A stretch of DNA of 64,000 bases from Skeletonema tropicum (GCA_037178625.1 CM074128.1:2046001-2110000); one strand, 5' to 3'. Counted from the stretch's first letter, positions 22,920 to 33,285 are shown. The notes: generated from the letters alone by a model not told the origin. A program made the numbers and translations.

Positions 22920-23435
22920 GATGATGGTGGACGGAGAGATTGTTTGTGTTGAGGTGCTCTGAATGGGTTGCAACGAAAAAGCTGAAAGCAATGTATGTGG
23001 CACAGACCTCATCAACCAACAGGATCGCATGCAAAATGCAAGTAGTGTCTCTTCGAGCAGGGAGGGGGCGCATCATGTGTGCAATGTCTTTCGATTCCCG
23101 GATTCATTGAGCAGGCACAAAATTAGGGAGCAAAGGCACTCATTTATGAGGGGTATTTCCCAAGGAGCCCCCTACTTCGATTAATAGAACAGAAATCTAG
23201 GCCTAAAATAACCGTAAATGCACTAGAAATATCCAATATTCCCATAAGTGGCCTTTTCAAGTTTTACTTTCTGGGGGCAAGCCCTTATGACTTGCCTGTG
23301 ACTGCTCTATCTCCGGTCTTTCAACTTTTGAAGCGAAGTGCTCTGGTAGGTACGCAAAGCACAGTCATCGTGGCTGGTGTGTGTAGGTACCCAAGTATTC
23401 TTTTGTGCTCCATTAATCCATCGCTCAGAGACAAT
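22920..23435. promoter_or_regulatory. Divergent promoter region, GT23-like / sulfatase
   Basis: 516 bp between the chosen start codons of two divergently transcribed secretory enzymes, likely a shared bidirectional promoter plus 5' UTRs. Both genes have open in-frame extensions into it, but neither extension looks like protein. No specific motif is identified. Confidence 0.45.
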
Positions 23436-25152
23436 ATGAAGCTATCCTCCGTGGGTGTAGTTGCCGCTGTTGGCACGCTGCTGCTGCCAACGCTTTCATC
23501 GAGTCAAGAAGAACAATCCTCCTCTCTTCGGAAAGACAGAGAGCAACGCGAACGTCGACAGCTGAATCTCAATCAATTCCAAGATCCTCGATCTGAATTT
23601 ATGAAGCAACAAACTGATGCCGTACAGCACCATTCAGATGATCGTCCTAATATTTTGTTTCTTCTCCTAGATCAGTGGCGGCCAGATTGGGATGGCCAAC
23701 ATAAAGACACGCGCACTGGTCCTTTGCCCTTGAATATGCCCTTTCTCGATGAAATGCGTCGGCGCGGTACGCACTTCACTCAAGCATATGTCCCTAGTCC
23801 ATTCTGTGGACCTAGTCGAGCTTGCTTGGCATTCGGTAAAGAGTATGATGCCACTGGTGTTATGGATAATAAGCGATGGTCACTCGACCATACACAGTGG
23901 ACCACAGTGTACAAATTACTCAGGGACGAAGCCGACTATCACACCATGTCTTGTGGCAAAGACGATTTCTACGAGTGGGACTACAACTTTCCAAAATATG
24001 CAAACAATCCTCACAATATGCCATTGATGGATCTTGGATTTGCAGATGCAATACGGTCAGATGGGAAGGTTCGTGTTGCAAAGGATGCAGATGAGTTGTT
24101 TAAGGATGAGGCATATCGAACACATTTGAATAGTATTACTGTCAGAAAGGATGACGGCACTGACATTAATGCAAGGCAAGCTTACAAAGGATGTATGATT
24201 GGTAAAGGTGTTCCTGATGGCTGTGATGCGACATCGTTTCAGAATGAAATTTATCCAGATGACTTTGTTAGAGACAAGGCCATTGAATTGCTCCATCGTA
24301 AACCAACCGGGAAGCCTTGGTTTATGCAGGTCAACTTTCCAGGGCCCACACCCTCCAATAGTCGCTACTTCAAGAATGGCTGCAAGTGTTATGGAGCGAC
24401 AATGGCCCGATCCAATCAATAATCCGGGCTTTATGCGTTGTCCGCAACAAACACAAAAGTTCAAATTAAGTGCCCGCGGACAAATATTGCCACCTCAGAT
24501 CGATGGAAGATGTAATTACGCTGCCGAGCTCGAGAATCTAGACGCACTCATGCATTCAATCGTCGAGCACGTTCAGGAAATGGGTGAGCTTGACAATACC
24601 ATTGTTATTGTGGCTGGTGATCATGGCGAGAACCTTGGAGACAACAGAGCTAGTGGTAAAGGCATGCCATGGCACGCGGCGGTATCTACACCGCTTTTCA
24701 TTATGGGTCCTGGAGTTAGGCACGGGCGTGTGCATGAAGGCCCTGTGTCTACTTTAGATTTAGGTGGCACCTGGCTTGATTACGCAGGAGTCAACACCTT
24801 AGCTCCTGGAATGACCACAGCAAGTCTTAGATCCATCCTATCACTAGACATGTCAATACCTCGTCGTCCATATGTCTCATCCGGTTATTTGGAGTGGAGG
24901 ACTGTCATCAAAGAGATGCCAACATCACCAGAAGATCCAACACCTACGTCCTATAAACTGATCTGTGCCAAGAGCCCGAAGGGAATGAAAGGTGCACCAA
25001 AAACAGCAACTCCTTACCCTGCCGGTGCGCCGTGGCATATCATGCTGTATGATGTTATAAGAGATCCAGATGATTTAGAGCCGTTGGATCAGTTACGGCC
25101 AGATGTAATTGCAGAGCTATTGCCTCTTCTCCCAGAAGGGTGGTGTAGATGA
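23436..25152 (+). CDS. Secreted sulfatase (formylglycine type), one frameshift
   Basis: This hydrolyses sulfate esters and probably acts in the secretory pathway or outside the cell. The start at 23436 opens a signal peptide, M-K-L-S-S-V-G-V-V, ending near S-S-S-Q. A Golgi/propeptide-like R-R-Q-L-N-L-N-Q-F-Q-D-P-R-S segment follows. The alkaline-phosphatase fold begins N-I-L-F-L-L-L-D-Q-W. The C-x-P-S-R signature is C-G-P-S-R, with Cys124 the predicted formylglycine residue. Later motifs are V-A-G-D-H-G-E-N-L-G (metal-binding D-H) and G-M-P-W-H. One extra C in the CCC run at 24345-24347 splits the gene. Without it, N-F-P-G-P runs straight into H-P-P-I-V-A-T-S-R-M and the protein is 571 aa. 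The substrate is unknown. Confidence 0.85.
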
Positions 25153-25270
25153 TTTTGAGATTGCTGAGAGAAAAGCAACGATAATTATAGAATAAGTTGT
25201 TGTCATTAGTTCCTTTTCTTACTTATAGCACAGTTCAACAAATGAGTAAGAGTAGTCATTACCCTCTAAT

Positions 25271-28213
25271 CTAAGCTTGAGAACCAATAAACCCTCTCCC
25301 CATGCGTAGCAAATCAGCAAACATACCAGCAGCAGCTAACTCTGGACCAGCTGCAGCACCCTTGACAATCAAAGGCGAAGTAGTGTAACGTGATGTTTCG
25401 AACGCAATCAAGTTTTCATTCTCACGAAGTCGGTATAAGGTATCAGTATTGTCAACACCTTCCAGCTTGCACTGACATATGCCAGTCGCAACATCAATGT
25501 AAAACTTGTAGCGGAGAAGTCGACCGTTGTCCGTTTCCTCCTTCCAACGCTTCAACAATGGCTCATCAAGAGACTTAAGATCCTCTAGAATGGCGGCATT
25601 GACTTCGTCCTTCGTACCGGTGTATTCTTTATTGCGGATTTCATCTGGAAGAAGCGATTCAACCACAACATCTTCCACAGACACATTCATTCCAAGCTCA
25701 CGAGCAAGGACAACCACCTTACGCGCAGCATCTACTCCACTCAAATCTTCACGAATGTTGTTTTCAGCGAAGTCTTTCTCCACAGCTTGACGCACTGCCT
25801 CTGAAAAGGGGGTGTTCTCGTCCATTGTTCTAAACACATAAGCCATTGTTCCACTCAAGCATCCTCTCAGCAGTTGAACATCATCTCCAGTTTGCAACAA
25901 GTCGCGGAGTGTGGAAATAATGGGTAAAGCGGATCCAACACTACTCTCATACTGCCACTCTACTGAGTTGGAGCTTACCGCCTCACGAATCTCATTGTAA
26001 CGCTCCATTGGCCCAGCACCTGCTCTTCTTCCAGGGCTAATCACGTTGGCACCAGAATTGAGCCACTGAGCATAATAGTCGGCAACAGAGTCATCGTTTG
26101 TACAGTCAATCACGACACGGTGAGGATTCACATCTCCTTTCAATGCCATCGATAATGCATGCATGTCCAAGCCAGTAGCTTCATCAGCGTCCAACATTCC
26201 ATCAACATCACTTGTAGTTACCAAGCATTTTCCATCCTTACCCATGATCATTTTCTTCGACGATGTAATGGCATTGACACAAATGCTCAAATTCACTTTC
26301 TCCGAAAGACTCTCTCTTTGTTCATTCAATTGTCGAATGAGAGCCGAACCCAATTTTCCTGTTGCACCCAAAACAGTGACACTAACCATAGTCTGGGAAA
26401 GAGTAAATGCCATGTGTGCCGCACGCAGAGCACGTGACGCATCATCTCCATCAACTACGACAGCAACTTGACGTTCGGAAGACCCTTGCGCAATCACACG
26501 AATGTTGACATTGGCTTTGGCCAAAGAAGACATGAATGTGGCAGAAACTCCTGATTGAAGAGCCATTCCTTCTCCGACAATAGCAACAATAGCCAAGGGT
26601 TTGTCCGTCAAACTGATAGCATTGACATTCGATCTTGATAACTCCAACTCAAACGTCGATTGTGCAGCTCTCAAGGCTGCTTGGCCCATATTCTCTGGTA
26701 CAACGATGGTAATACTTGACTCTGAACTTGCCTGTGTCACCATCAACACATCGATTCCGGCACTGGCCATTGATCCCATGAAACGCTCCGCAACTTGGGC
26801 ACCACCGATAACAGATGCACCTTCTAATGTCAAAAGAGACACACCATCAACCGATGTGATACCCTTGATTGGGATTTCACCCTGTTTGCTCCTCCAGTTG
26901 ACCACTTTGCCGGCCTTATTCGTCTCGGACAGACTAGTGCAACGTCCCTGAATAACAGTTCCCTTGAACTCAGGATTGAAAATGTTGCGCACATACACAG
27001 GAATGTTCGAATCAATGCAAGGGACCATTGCGGATGGGTGCAAAACTTGCGCACCAAAGTATGCAAGCTCCATAGCCTCATCATACTTGAGTGAATCGAT
27101 GCTGAATGCCTCTGGAACACGACGCGGGTCGGCAGTATACACTCCATCAGTATTCTTCCACATGGTGACACGTGCCGAGGCGGTCAATTTGGCAAAGATG
27201 GTGGCAGAATAATCTGATCCAGAACGCTTGAGTGTGGTGGGTACACCACTATCACTCGTCGCAACAAATCCTGTGGCAATAACAACGGGGGCTTCAGTAG
27301 AAGGGATGTCCTCACTATTCACACCCTCTTCCTTTCCAACACCATTCCACCATTCTTCCAAATTTTTTGCAGATGTAGCATAAAGTGGAGTGACACCTCC
27401 AGTACTAGAACTGCTTCCCTTGTCTCCTAATCCAGCATTAGCTTTCTCTGACTTCACAATGAGAACATCACGTGCATCCAACCATGCCGTCTTGACGCCC
27501 TTGTGCTTGAGATAAGCATACAACGTCTGTGCGGACCAAATCTCACCAAAGCCAGTCACCACCTCCATAACACTCGGAGGAACACTCCGTATCATGCGCA
27601 AACTCTGCACAACGCTAAGAATGTCCTTGGCATCCTTCCTCATGCGCTCCTCAATTTCATCTGTGATAGTAGGTGGTGCCAATTCTTTGAGAATAGCAAG
27701 TTGTGTTTCCACGGCCTTGGTCAATGCCGATTCGGCAGCGTTCATGTCCAGCAAGGCAGAGTCAACTACTGCTACGAGTTGATCAGTCATTCCACCACGT
27801 GCGGAAACTACTGCCATGGTGGGGATGGGTCCAGAATGTTCCTGCTCACCATCTTCGCTATCCATAATACGGCCACTACTCTCGGTAATGAGCAAATCAC
27901 CCACAGTACGATACAGAGCCGCATCGGCAAGAGATGCCCCACCAAACTTGTGGATCTCCCATGGATTGGTGTTATCGTTTGGACGGGTTACGGAAGGGCA
28001 GATTTCCGAAGGGTGGATTTCAGAAGCAGCTACTGATAGTTGGAAGTTGTTGCGTAAATTGTTGTTGAGGAATGATGGACTTTGAAATGTAGGCTGCGAT
28101 ACAGATTGTGAGACATCTGATTTGGTTGCATAGTGATTCTTGGAAGGTGCAAATGCCGAAACACAGTTTGCAGATAGCGCGAGGGCAAGGAAGGATCTCT
28201 TGTATAGCAGCAT
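25271..28213 (-). CDS. AK-HSDH: Bifunctional aspartokinase-homoserine dehydrogenase, plastid-targeted
   Basis: This 980-aa fused enzyme catalyses the first and third steps from aspartate to threonine, methionine and isoleucine. The signal peptide ends V-S-A-F-A-P, and a Ser/Asn-rich transit region follows, which predicts import into the complex plastid. The aspartokinase domain starts at about residue 85 with H-K-F-G-G-A-S and has R-S-G-S-D-Y-S-A. ACT-type regulatory segments lie at about 450-610 (G-I-T-S-V-D-G-V-S-L-L-T, then A-I-V-A-I-V-G-E-G-M). The homoserine dehydrogenase domain starts at about 615 with V-T-V-L-G-A-T-G-K-L-G (dinucleotide binding) and ends with L-I-V-K-G-A-A-A-G. The frame is unbroken and has no intron. 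ACT domains in this family usually give feedback control by threonine; whether that holds here is not visible. Confidence 0.93.
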   Translation of the reverse strand: MLLYKRSFLALALSANCVSAFAPSKNHYATKSDVSQSVSQPTFQSPSFLNNNLRNNFQLSVAASEIHPSEICPSVTRPNDNTNPWEIHKFGGASLADAALYRTVGDLLITESSGRIMDSEDGEQEHSGPIPTMAVVSARGGMTDQLVAVVDSALLDMNAAESALTKAVETQLAILKELAPPTITDEIEERMRKDAKDILSVVQSLRMIRSVPPSVMEVVTGFGEIWSAQTLYAYLKHKGVKTAWLDARDVLIVKSEKANAGLGDKGSSSSTGGVTPLYATSAKNLEEWWNGVGKEEGVNSEDIPSTEAPVVIATGFVATSDSGVPTTLKRSGSDYSATIFAKLTASARVTMWKNTDGVYTADPRRVPEAFSIDSLKYDEAMELAYFGAQVLHPSAMVPCIDSNIPVYVRNIFNPEFKGTVIQGRCTSLSETNKAGKVVNWRSKQGEIPIKGITSVDGVSLLTLEGASVIGGAQVAERFMGSMASAGIDVLMVTQASSESSITIVVPENMGQAALRAAQSTFELELSRSNVNAISLTDKPLAIVAIVGEGMALQSGVSATFMSSLAKANVNIRVIAQGSSERQVAVVVDGDDASRALRAAHMAFTLSQTMVSVTVLGATGKLGSALIRQLNEQRESLSEKVNLSICVNAITSSKKMIMGKDGKCLVTTSDVDGMLDADEATGLDMHALSMALKGDVNPHRVVIDCTNDDSVADYYAQWLNSGANVISPGRRAGAGPMERYNEIREAVSSNSVEWQYESSVGSALPIISTLRDLLQTGDDVQLLRGCLSGTMAYVFRTMDENTPFSEAVRQAVEKDFAENNIREDLSGVDAARKVVVLARELGMNVSVEDVVVESLLPDEIRNKEYTGTKDEVNAAILEDLKSLDEPLLKRWKEETDNGRLLRYKFYIDVATGICQCKLEGVDNTDTLYRLRENENLIAFETSRYTTSPLIVKGAAAGPELAAAGMFADLLRMGRGFIGSQA

Positions 28214-28791
28214 CTTAATGAATAGTTGTTCGCTGGACAGAAATTATATGCGAGATTTGTATGATCTGTGTATTGTATTGTCAAGAGGAATAGAGTGGCT
28301 ATTCCCTACAGCAAATGATCACTGGTCGACGACAAGCTTGCAGTTGTGGGTTTATCGACGATATCAAGAGGAGCAACTATAATCTTAGACCGCTGCGTGA
28401 AGGCAATGTGTACGATCCTTTGTGACGCCTAGCTATAAGTAGCTAAGTGCGTATTTTTGCCGGAAGGAAGGATGGAACTTGGAACCAAAGCTCTCGCGCT
28501 GCGATTTTGTGGTGGAGATTTGAGGTGATCCCAGAAGAGATATCCATCTCAAAAAGAGTATCTTTGGTGACGTTCCTATATACTGATTCCTAACACGTAT
28601 GTAGGATCCCCAGACGCCTTTATTGCATTCTCTCTTCTTCCCGCAAAATGAGACAAAAATGCCAGCACCTCTTTTCAAAGAACAGCGCACCCGAAGATGA
28701 GCTGTTGTTGGAATTGGTTTGATCACAACACCATGTGCACTGTTACATCGATGTAGCAGGTCTCATTAATTTCCATCCTATATTCATCACC
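28214..28791. promoter_or_regulatory. Divergent region between AK-HSD and pheophytinase-like gene
   Basis: 578 bp between two divergent plastid-protein genes, presumed to contain both promoters. No repeat or extra gene is recognised. Confidence 0.4.
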
Positions 28792-29946
28792 ATGACGAAA
28801 CGTATCTTTCCAGCCGCTTCCGCCATTGCAGCGGTAGCATTGTCGCTCTCCTCTGCAGCAGCCTTCACTACCACTACAACATCATCCACTTGTCCTCAAA
28901 CTCATGGATCTGTCCTCTTTTCTTCAACAGAAGCTGCAGAATCTTCCAATACTATCTCATCACCCGCTGCAACCACATCACTTGATATGCCGCCCTACTC
29001 CAAATGGGAATGGAATACTCATTTCGGAAGCGACGAAAATTCCAAAACAACTCACTCTATCAACTATCTCTCAATGGGCGATGCAACCAAGCCGACTTTG
29101 TTACTTGTACATGGCTTCGGTGCATCATCTTATCATTTTAGATACAACATACCCGAATTGGCGAAGGATTATCATGTTTATGCCATTGATATGTTAGGAT
29201 TTGGATGGAGTGACAAACCCATTATGGATTATGATGCAAGTGTGTGGCGTGATCAAGTAATTGAGTTTGTTGATCAGGTGATTCACAAGGAAAAAGACGA
29301 CAAATCCATCGCTATTGCAGGCAATTCTCTCGGTGGATATACAGCCATGTACGCGGCAAGTGACGATCGTATCAAAGAGCACGTACGTGGTTGCATTTTG
29401 CTCAATGCGGCAGGTCGATTCCGTCCCGAAGAGGGTGAAGAAACTCCCGCAGAACCAAATCCAATTGTGAAATCGATTTCATCCGCAATCCAACGGTTCG
29501 TGATTGCATGTTCGTTTGTCATTACGAAGCAACCTGCACGTATTGAACAGATTTTGAAGAGTGTGTACCCCTCAGACCCATCGAATGTGAATTCTGAGTT
29601 GGTAGAGTCAATCCGTGCGCCAGCACTGGATCCTAATGCAGCAGAGGTATTCTACAGAGTGATTGCGAAGAATGGAAGTGGACCTATGGCGTTTGTTGAC
29701 GATATCATTCAAGAATTGGAATGCCCAGTTTTATTGGCTTGGGGTGAGAAAGATCCATGGATCCGGCCTGCAGCGGCTGATAAGATGCAGAGGCTTCATG
29801 CTGAATATCACGGAGAAAACATTGGCGGCGAAAATGGATCGAAATGGATGAAGCGAGTAAGCATTGATGCAGGTCATTGTCCTCACGATGAAGCGCCAGA
29901 AGCTGTGAATGCTGCGATCTTGGGTTTTGCAGCAGAGGTCTTTTGA
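28792..29946 (+). CDS. Alpha/beta hydrolase, pheophytinase-like, plastid-targeted
   Basis: The 384-aa product has its start at 28792 in a good context (CACCATGACG), opening a signal peptide that ends A-A-A-F-T-T. A Ser/Thr-rich transit region follows. The hydrolase fold has L-L-V-H-G-F-G-A-S-S-Y-H-F-R-Y (oxyanion region), I-D-M-L-G-F-G-W-S-D-K-P, the nucleophile elbow A-G-N-S-L-G-G-Y, and a C-terminal D-A-G-H-C-P-H-D-E-A-P with the catalytic His. The H-F-R-Y-N-I-P, G-F-G-W-S-D-K and G-N-S-L-G-G words resemble pheophytinase and related chlorophyll dephytylases. A role in chlorophyll turnover is plausible, but other lipid or ester substrates are possible. Confidence 0.75.
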   Translation: MTKRIFPAASAIAAVALSLSSAAAFTTTTTSSTCPQTHGSVLFSSTEAAESSNTISSPAATTSLDMPPYSKWEWNTHFGSDENSKTTHSINYLSMGDATKPTLLLVHGFGASSYHFRYNIPELAKDYHVYAIDMLGFGWSDKPIMDYDASVWRDQVIEFVDQVIHKEKDDKSIAIAGNSLGGYTAMYAASDDRIKEHVRGCILLNAAGRFRPEEGEETPAEPNPIVKSISSAIQRFVIACSFVITKQPARIEQILKSVYPSDPSNVNSELVESIRAPALDPNAAEVFYRVIAKNGSGPMAFVDDIIQELECPVLLAWGEKDPWIRPAAADKMQRLHAEYHGENIGGENGSKWMKRVSIDAGHCPHDEAPEAVNAAILGFAAEVF

Positions 29947-30037
29947 GCACGATTGATATTTGGCTGTCTGCTTGTAGATTTGTGTATGTATTTAAAGAAA
30001 TTCATTCTATATGTATATTGAATCAATTACAATCGTA

Positions 30038-30769
30038 CTATTGCAGCAAAAAGAGAAGTGCAAGCCCCGTCACTCCAGCACGAACGACAAAAGATGTTCC
30101 GAATGAGGAAGCAGATCCTCTAATGCTCGGTGTGCAAACTGCTTTTGGCTCGCCTCCACGCTCAAACTCATTCTTACGAAATGGTTGACCAGGAAAGAAT
30201 GCCTTCACGTCCCACTCATCATTACCGTCAATAATATCTTCGTCACACCGCCACAAATCCTGTTCAAAATTGCACACTCGAAACATATTCTGGCACGCTG
30301 ACTGACACAAAGGCAAAGATTCCTGGAACTCATCACAGCGAGGAAAGTTCAACCAACATGTGTAGGCTGCGTATGCATCTTGGCAATCCTTGTTGCGAGA
30401 GTAGTGACTCTTACCGAGCAATCGTTCTTGCTCAATTTTCTCTGCTATCGTCTTCGCAGTTTCTTGTTCTACCCAACTATCTTTTGCTCTAATTGCGTCC
30501 AAGTCTTCATTTGCATCACTCGAAAGCCATTCTGGAACACTTGGAGATGTAGATGACCCAGGCACACAAACCGGATAGCTGTTTACATACTTTCCACAGA
30601 ATGGCATGTCGTCCTCCCATCTTTCTCTTGCTGCTTCGATCTGTTCGAGGCTTGCTTGCGATGTTGTAAGGTACTTATAACTGCACACGCCAGAGTCTGT
30701 GTTCTGAATCATACATGCAGATGCACGAGTGGCAATGACGGCTAAGGAGAGAATGATCAATTTCATCAT
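30038..30769 (-). CDS. Secreted Cys-rich protein with Frizzled-CRD-like segment, probable GPI anchor
   Basis: The 243-aa product has its start at 30769 (or 30766), opening the signal peptide M-M-K-L-I-I-L-S-L-A-V-I-A, which ends near R-A-S-A. Two Cys pairs occur early (V-C-S-Y-K, P-F-C-G, P-V-C-V). The central segment C-Q-D-A-Y-A-A-Y-T-C-W-L-N-F-P-R-C and then L-P-L-C-Q-S-A-C-Q-N-M-F-R-V-C has the Cys spacing and L-P-x-C-x-x-x-C core of Frizzled-type Cys-rich domains. The C-terminus, after an S/G-rich stretch, is hydrophobic (G-V-T-G-L-A-L-L-F-L-L-Q), like a GPI signal. Function is unknown. The gene is convergent with the pheophytinase-like gene, 91 bp away. Confidence 0.7.
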   Translation of the reverse strand: MMKLIILSLAVIATRASACMIQNTDSGVCSYKYLTTSQASLEQIEAARERWEDDMPFCGKYVNSYPVCVPGSSTSPSVPEWLSSDANEDLDAIRAKDSWVEQETAKTIAEKIEQERLLGKSHYSRNKDCQDAYAAYTCWLNFPRCDEFQESLPLCQSACQNMFRVCNFEQDLWRCDEDIIDGNDEWDVKAFFPGQPFRKNEFERGGEPKAVCTPSIRGSASSFGTSFVVRAGVTGLALLFLLQ

Positions 30770-31043
30770 GACTTGAGTATGGAGGGTTAGGTTGTCGGGA
30801 GCGAGCGACAATTTAGGACCAATATCAGATAAAGAGGTTTACTATATTACCGAAGCGTGGATGACTACGCTTTCGAATTAACTTCTTCAGCGGTTGTCTC
30901 AACGATGGGTTTTAAAATTCGTCAAGAGCAATTCAAGGATCTTGTAAATAAATTCGAAAAGTTATTGCCCCTCAGCGGCAAAGCCAAGCGAACGACATTT
31001 TCCATTTGAGACGAAACATTGCTGTAGTCAAGTATTTTCTCTG

Positions 31044-31993
31044 ATGCTTTCACCTCTGGCACGCGGACAAAGCCCAACTCGTCGAAGCATGGAAGTTGCT
31101 AGGATTGGCCACCCGCGAAGTCCCAAACAGACTGACGATGCGAACAAAGCGGTGACAGCCCCTAGCATTTTTGCAGTCCCTACAGATTGCAACTATGACC
31201 AGGTCAGTGGATTTGTTCAGACCGTCGTCACTCGATGTGGCAGCAATAGATACGAGTTAGCATTTCAAGTGAATGGAATAGAGACTGTAGCTTTAATCGC
31301 CCAAAAGGTCACAAAGAGCAGGACGAGCAACTACAGAATCTTTGATGCCATTCGTGGGGATGGGGAGAGAGTGAAGTTGACGAAGAAGGCAGGCCATTAC
31401 ATCGGAAAAATGCGTCGAGACAAAGATCAGCCACAAGGTTGCTACACGCTGTATGATTCCTGCAGAGAGAAGAAACAGCTAGCAGCGTTAGTATATGCCA
31501 TGCCATCTCTCGTCTCTCAACTGACAGAAGGCCAGCCTCCTCGAGAGATGCAGGCGGTCATTCCAAAGTGTTCTCCACCTAAAGAAGAAGGAGGTCATGC
31601 GCTGCTTGAAGATGACGACAAAGTAAACGTAAAAGGACACAACAACCGATTGATGGAACATCTCCAAAATGGCACATGGCAACACCATAATCTTGTTTTA
31701 GTCCAAACCAAACCTCCGTCGTTTCATGAAGGGCAGTATCGACTGAATTTCCAAGGAAGAGGTGAGCTTTCCGTTCTACAATATGTTGATCTAACTTGTT
31801 TGTAAACATACTACTAACAACGACGAACATTCTAGTATTGAAACCCTCCGTCAAGAACATGCAGCTCGAAAATCAGGGACAAATTCTGTTGCAATTCGGA
31901 AAGGTGGATGATGTACGATTTCACCTAGATTTCAAGGCACCTTTCACTGCAGTATCTGCTTTTGCCGCAGCTTTGGCTCAATTCGATCTCTGA
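31044..31993 (+). CDS. Tubby-like protein (Tubby C-terminal domain)
   Basis: Exons 31044-31761 and 31836-31993 (74-bp GT-AG intron, phase 1) give 291 aa. The C-terminal half matches the Tubby phosphoinositide-binding barrel. Visible words are Y-R-L-N-F-Q-G-R-V, P-S-V-K-N-M-Q-L, I-L-L-Q-F-G-K, then D-F-K-A-P-F-T-A-V-S-A-F-A-A-A-L-A-Q-F-D, which is the family's C-terminal helix. The splice falls between G-R and V, and both sides belong to one conserved motif, so the intron is well supported. The N-terminal region is basic and Pro/Ser-rich. The protein is shorter than animal TULPs. Tubby proteins carry membrane proteins into cilia in animals; a related role in flagellated gametes is inference. 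Confidence 0.8.
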
Positions 31994-32076
31994 CTAAATA
32001 GTGCCTCTTGTCCGTACTCTGAAGACACCGAAATCTACTAGACTACAGATATGAAACTTCAGCCAAACAATGATGT

Positions 32077-33285
32077 CTACATTGAGCCCTTCAACATCTC
32101 ATCCAACCTATTAACATTACTCTCCACAACCTCCATATTTCCCTTCCAACCTTCCTCCATTTTGTTTAATGACGTCTCCACACTTTCCAAATTTTTTTCC
32201 GATCTGGTGACAGCCTCCTCACATACATTCAATCGTTCACCAAATTCCGCAGCGTTGGAATGTAAAGTTGCTAATTCAGTAAGACGAACAGTCAACGCTG
32301 GCAAATACGTTGATATACCCTCCAATTCTACCAAATGAGTGTGCAGTGCGGTAAGAGTTCGAGCATCCTCATCATTGACACGGGAAGAGGAAGAGGAGGA
32401 TGCAAGCTTTTGACGGGCACGTGCGGCAGCCTCCAAATCGGATCGGACAACTTTTGCCTTAGCTGCTAATTTGTCAACTTCTTTCATGTCCATATCCTTC
32501 GTGAGACGCTCGGCGTCGTTCAGTCGTTCAAGTATTGATTTGGATGTAACGTCAGTGGCGGTAGCTGTACTTCCAAGAATTGTTTCAAGCTTTCGCAATC
32601 GTTCTTCCAATGTCACAGCTCTGGGCGACGGATTTTGCTGCTGCTGTCCCAAAGAAGATGAATACAACTCATACACAATCTTTCCATCCTTTTTCTTGTT
32701 CTTGTCGTCACCATCAGCACTGATATTTAGTTTGTCCATGTCTTCAGATAGATCCCCCTTTTGAAAATTTTGTACATCCTTGGCAATTACACGTGATAAA
32801 TCCTCCTGACGCCCCCTCAGCAGTTTTTCTAGTGTGATATCAGCACTTGCATCACCACCCAACATGTTTCCAAGACGTGATTTTAATTGCTGCAATTGAT
32901 ATTGGTCATTAGCATCAGAAGTTTCATGTTGTGTTTGGCCCTCAGCAGCGAAGGCGGCCTCCAAGCGATCCACCTCTGCCTGAAGACGGAACAGTGCTCT
33001 TCGAGGGTCTTCAAATGATGACGTAGAGTCAGCATCGATGGGTGTTTTGGATAGGCCCGACCATCCCACAGCGTTAGCATGGGCATGGAAAGATTCAAAT
33101 ACATCCACTGGTGTTGAGGACTCTTCAATGACGGCGTCGGCATTATCATCGCCATCATCATTACTAGTAGCAGCAGAATTGATAACAGGGGGCGGGAGGG
33201 GAGCCAAGAGAGATGGAAGTCCATCGGAGGAAAAGACTGCTTCTCCACCTGCCTCGTCGGCGGTGTGCTCGGCGCCGGATCCCAT
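32077..33285 (-). CDS. DCTN2: Dynactin subunit 2 (p50/dynamitin)-like
   Basis: The 402-aa product is intron-less. Visible features are a conserved N-terminal-half segment V-D-V-F-E-S-F; E-D-P-R-R-A-L-F-R-L-Q-A-E-V-D-R-L; the dynamitin word K-I-V-Y-E-L-Y-S; then V-T-L-E-E-R-L-R-K-L-E-T-I-L-G; and a long C-terminal coiled coil with heptad-like spacing (about 250-400). Dynamitin forms the shoulder of dynactin, the dynein activator complex. The gene is convergent with the Tubby-like gene (83 bp apart). A hAT transposon lies 75 bp upstream of its start codon, so its promoter may be displaced or altered. Confidence 0.8.
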   Translation of the reverse strand: MGSGAEHTADEAGGEAVFSSDGLPSLLAPLPPPVINSAATSNDDGDDNADAVIEESSTPVDVFESFHAHANAVGWSGLSKTPIDADSTSSFEDPRRALFRLQAEVDRLEAAFAAEGQTQHETSDANDQYQLQQLKSRLGNMLGGDASADITLEKLLRGRQEDLSRVIAKDVQNFQKGDLSEDMDKLNISADGDDKNKKKDGKIVYELYSSSLGQQQQNPSPRAVTLEERLRKLETILGSTATATDVTSKSILERLNDAERLTKDMDMKEVDKLAAKAKVVRSDLEAAARARQKLASSSSSSRVNDEDARTLTALHTHLVELEGISTYLPALTVRLTELATLHSNAAEFGERLNVCEEAVTRSEKNLESVETSLNKMEEGWKGNMEVVESNVNRLDEMLKGSM

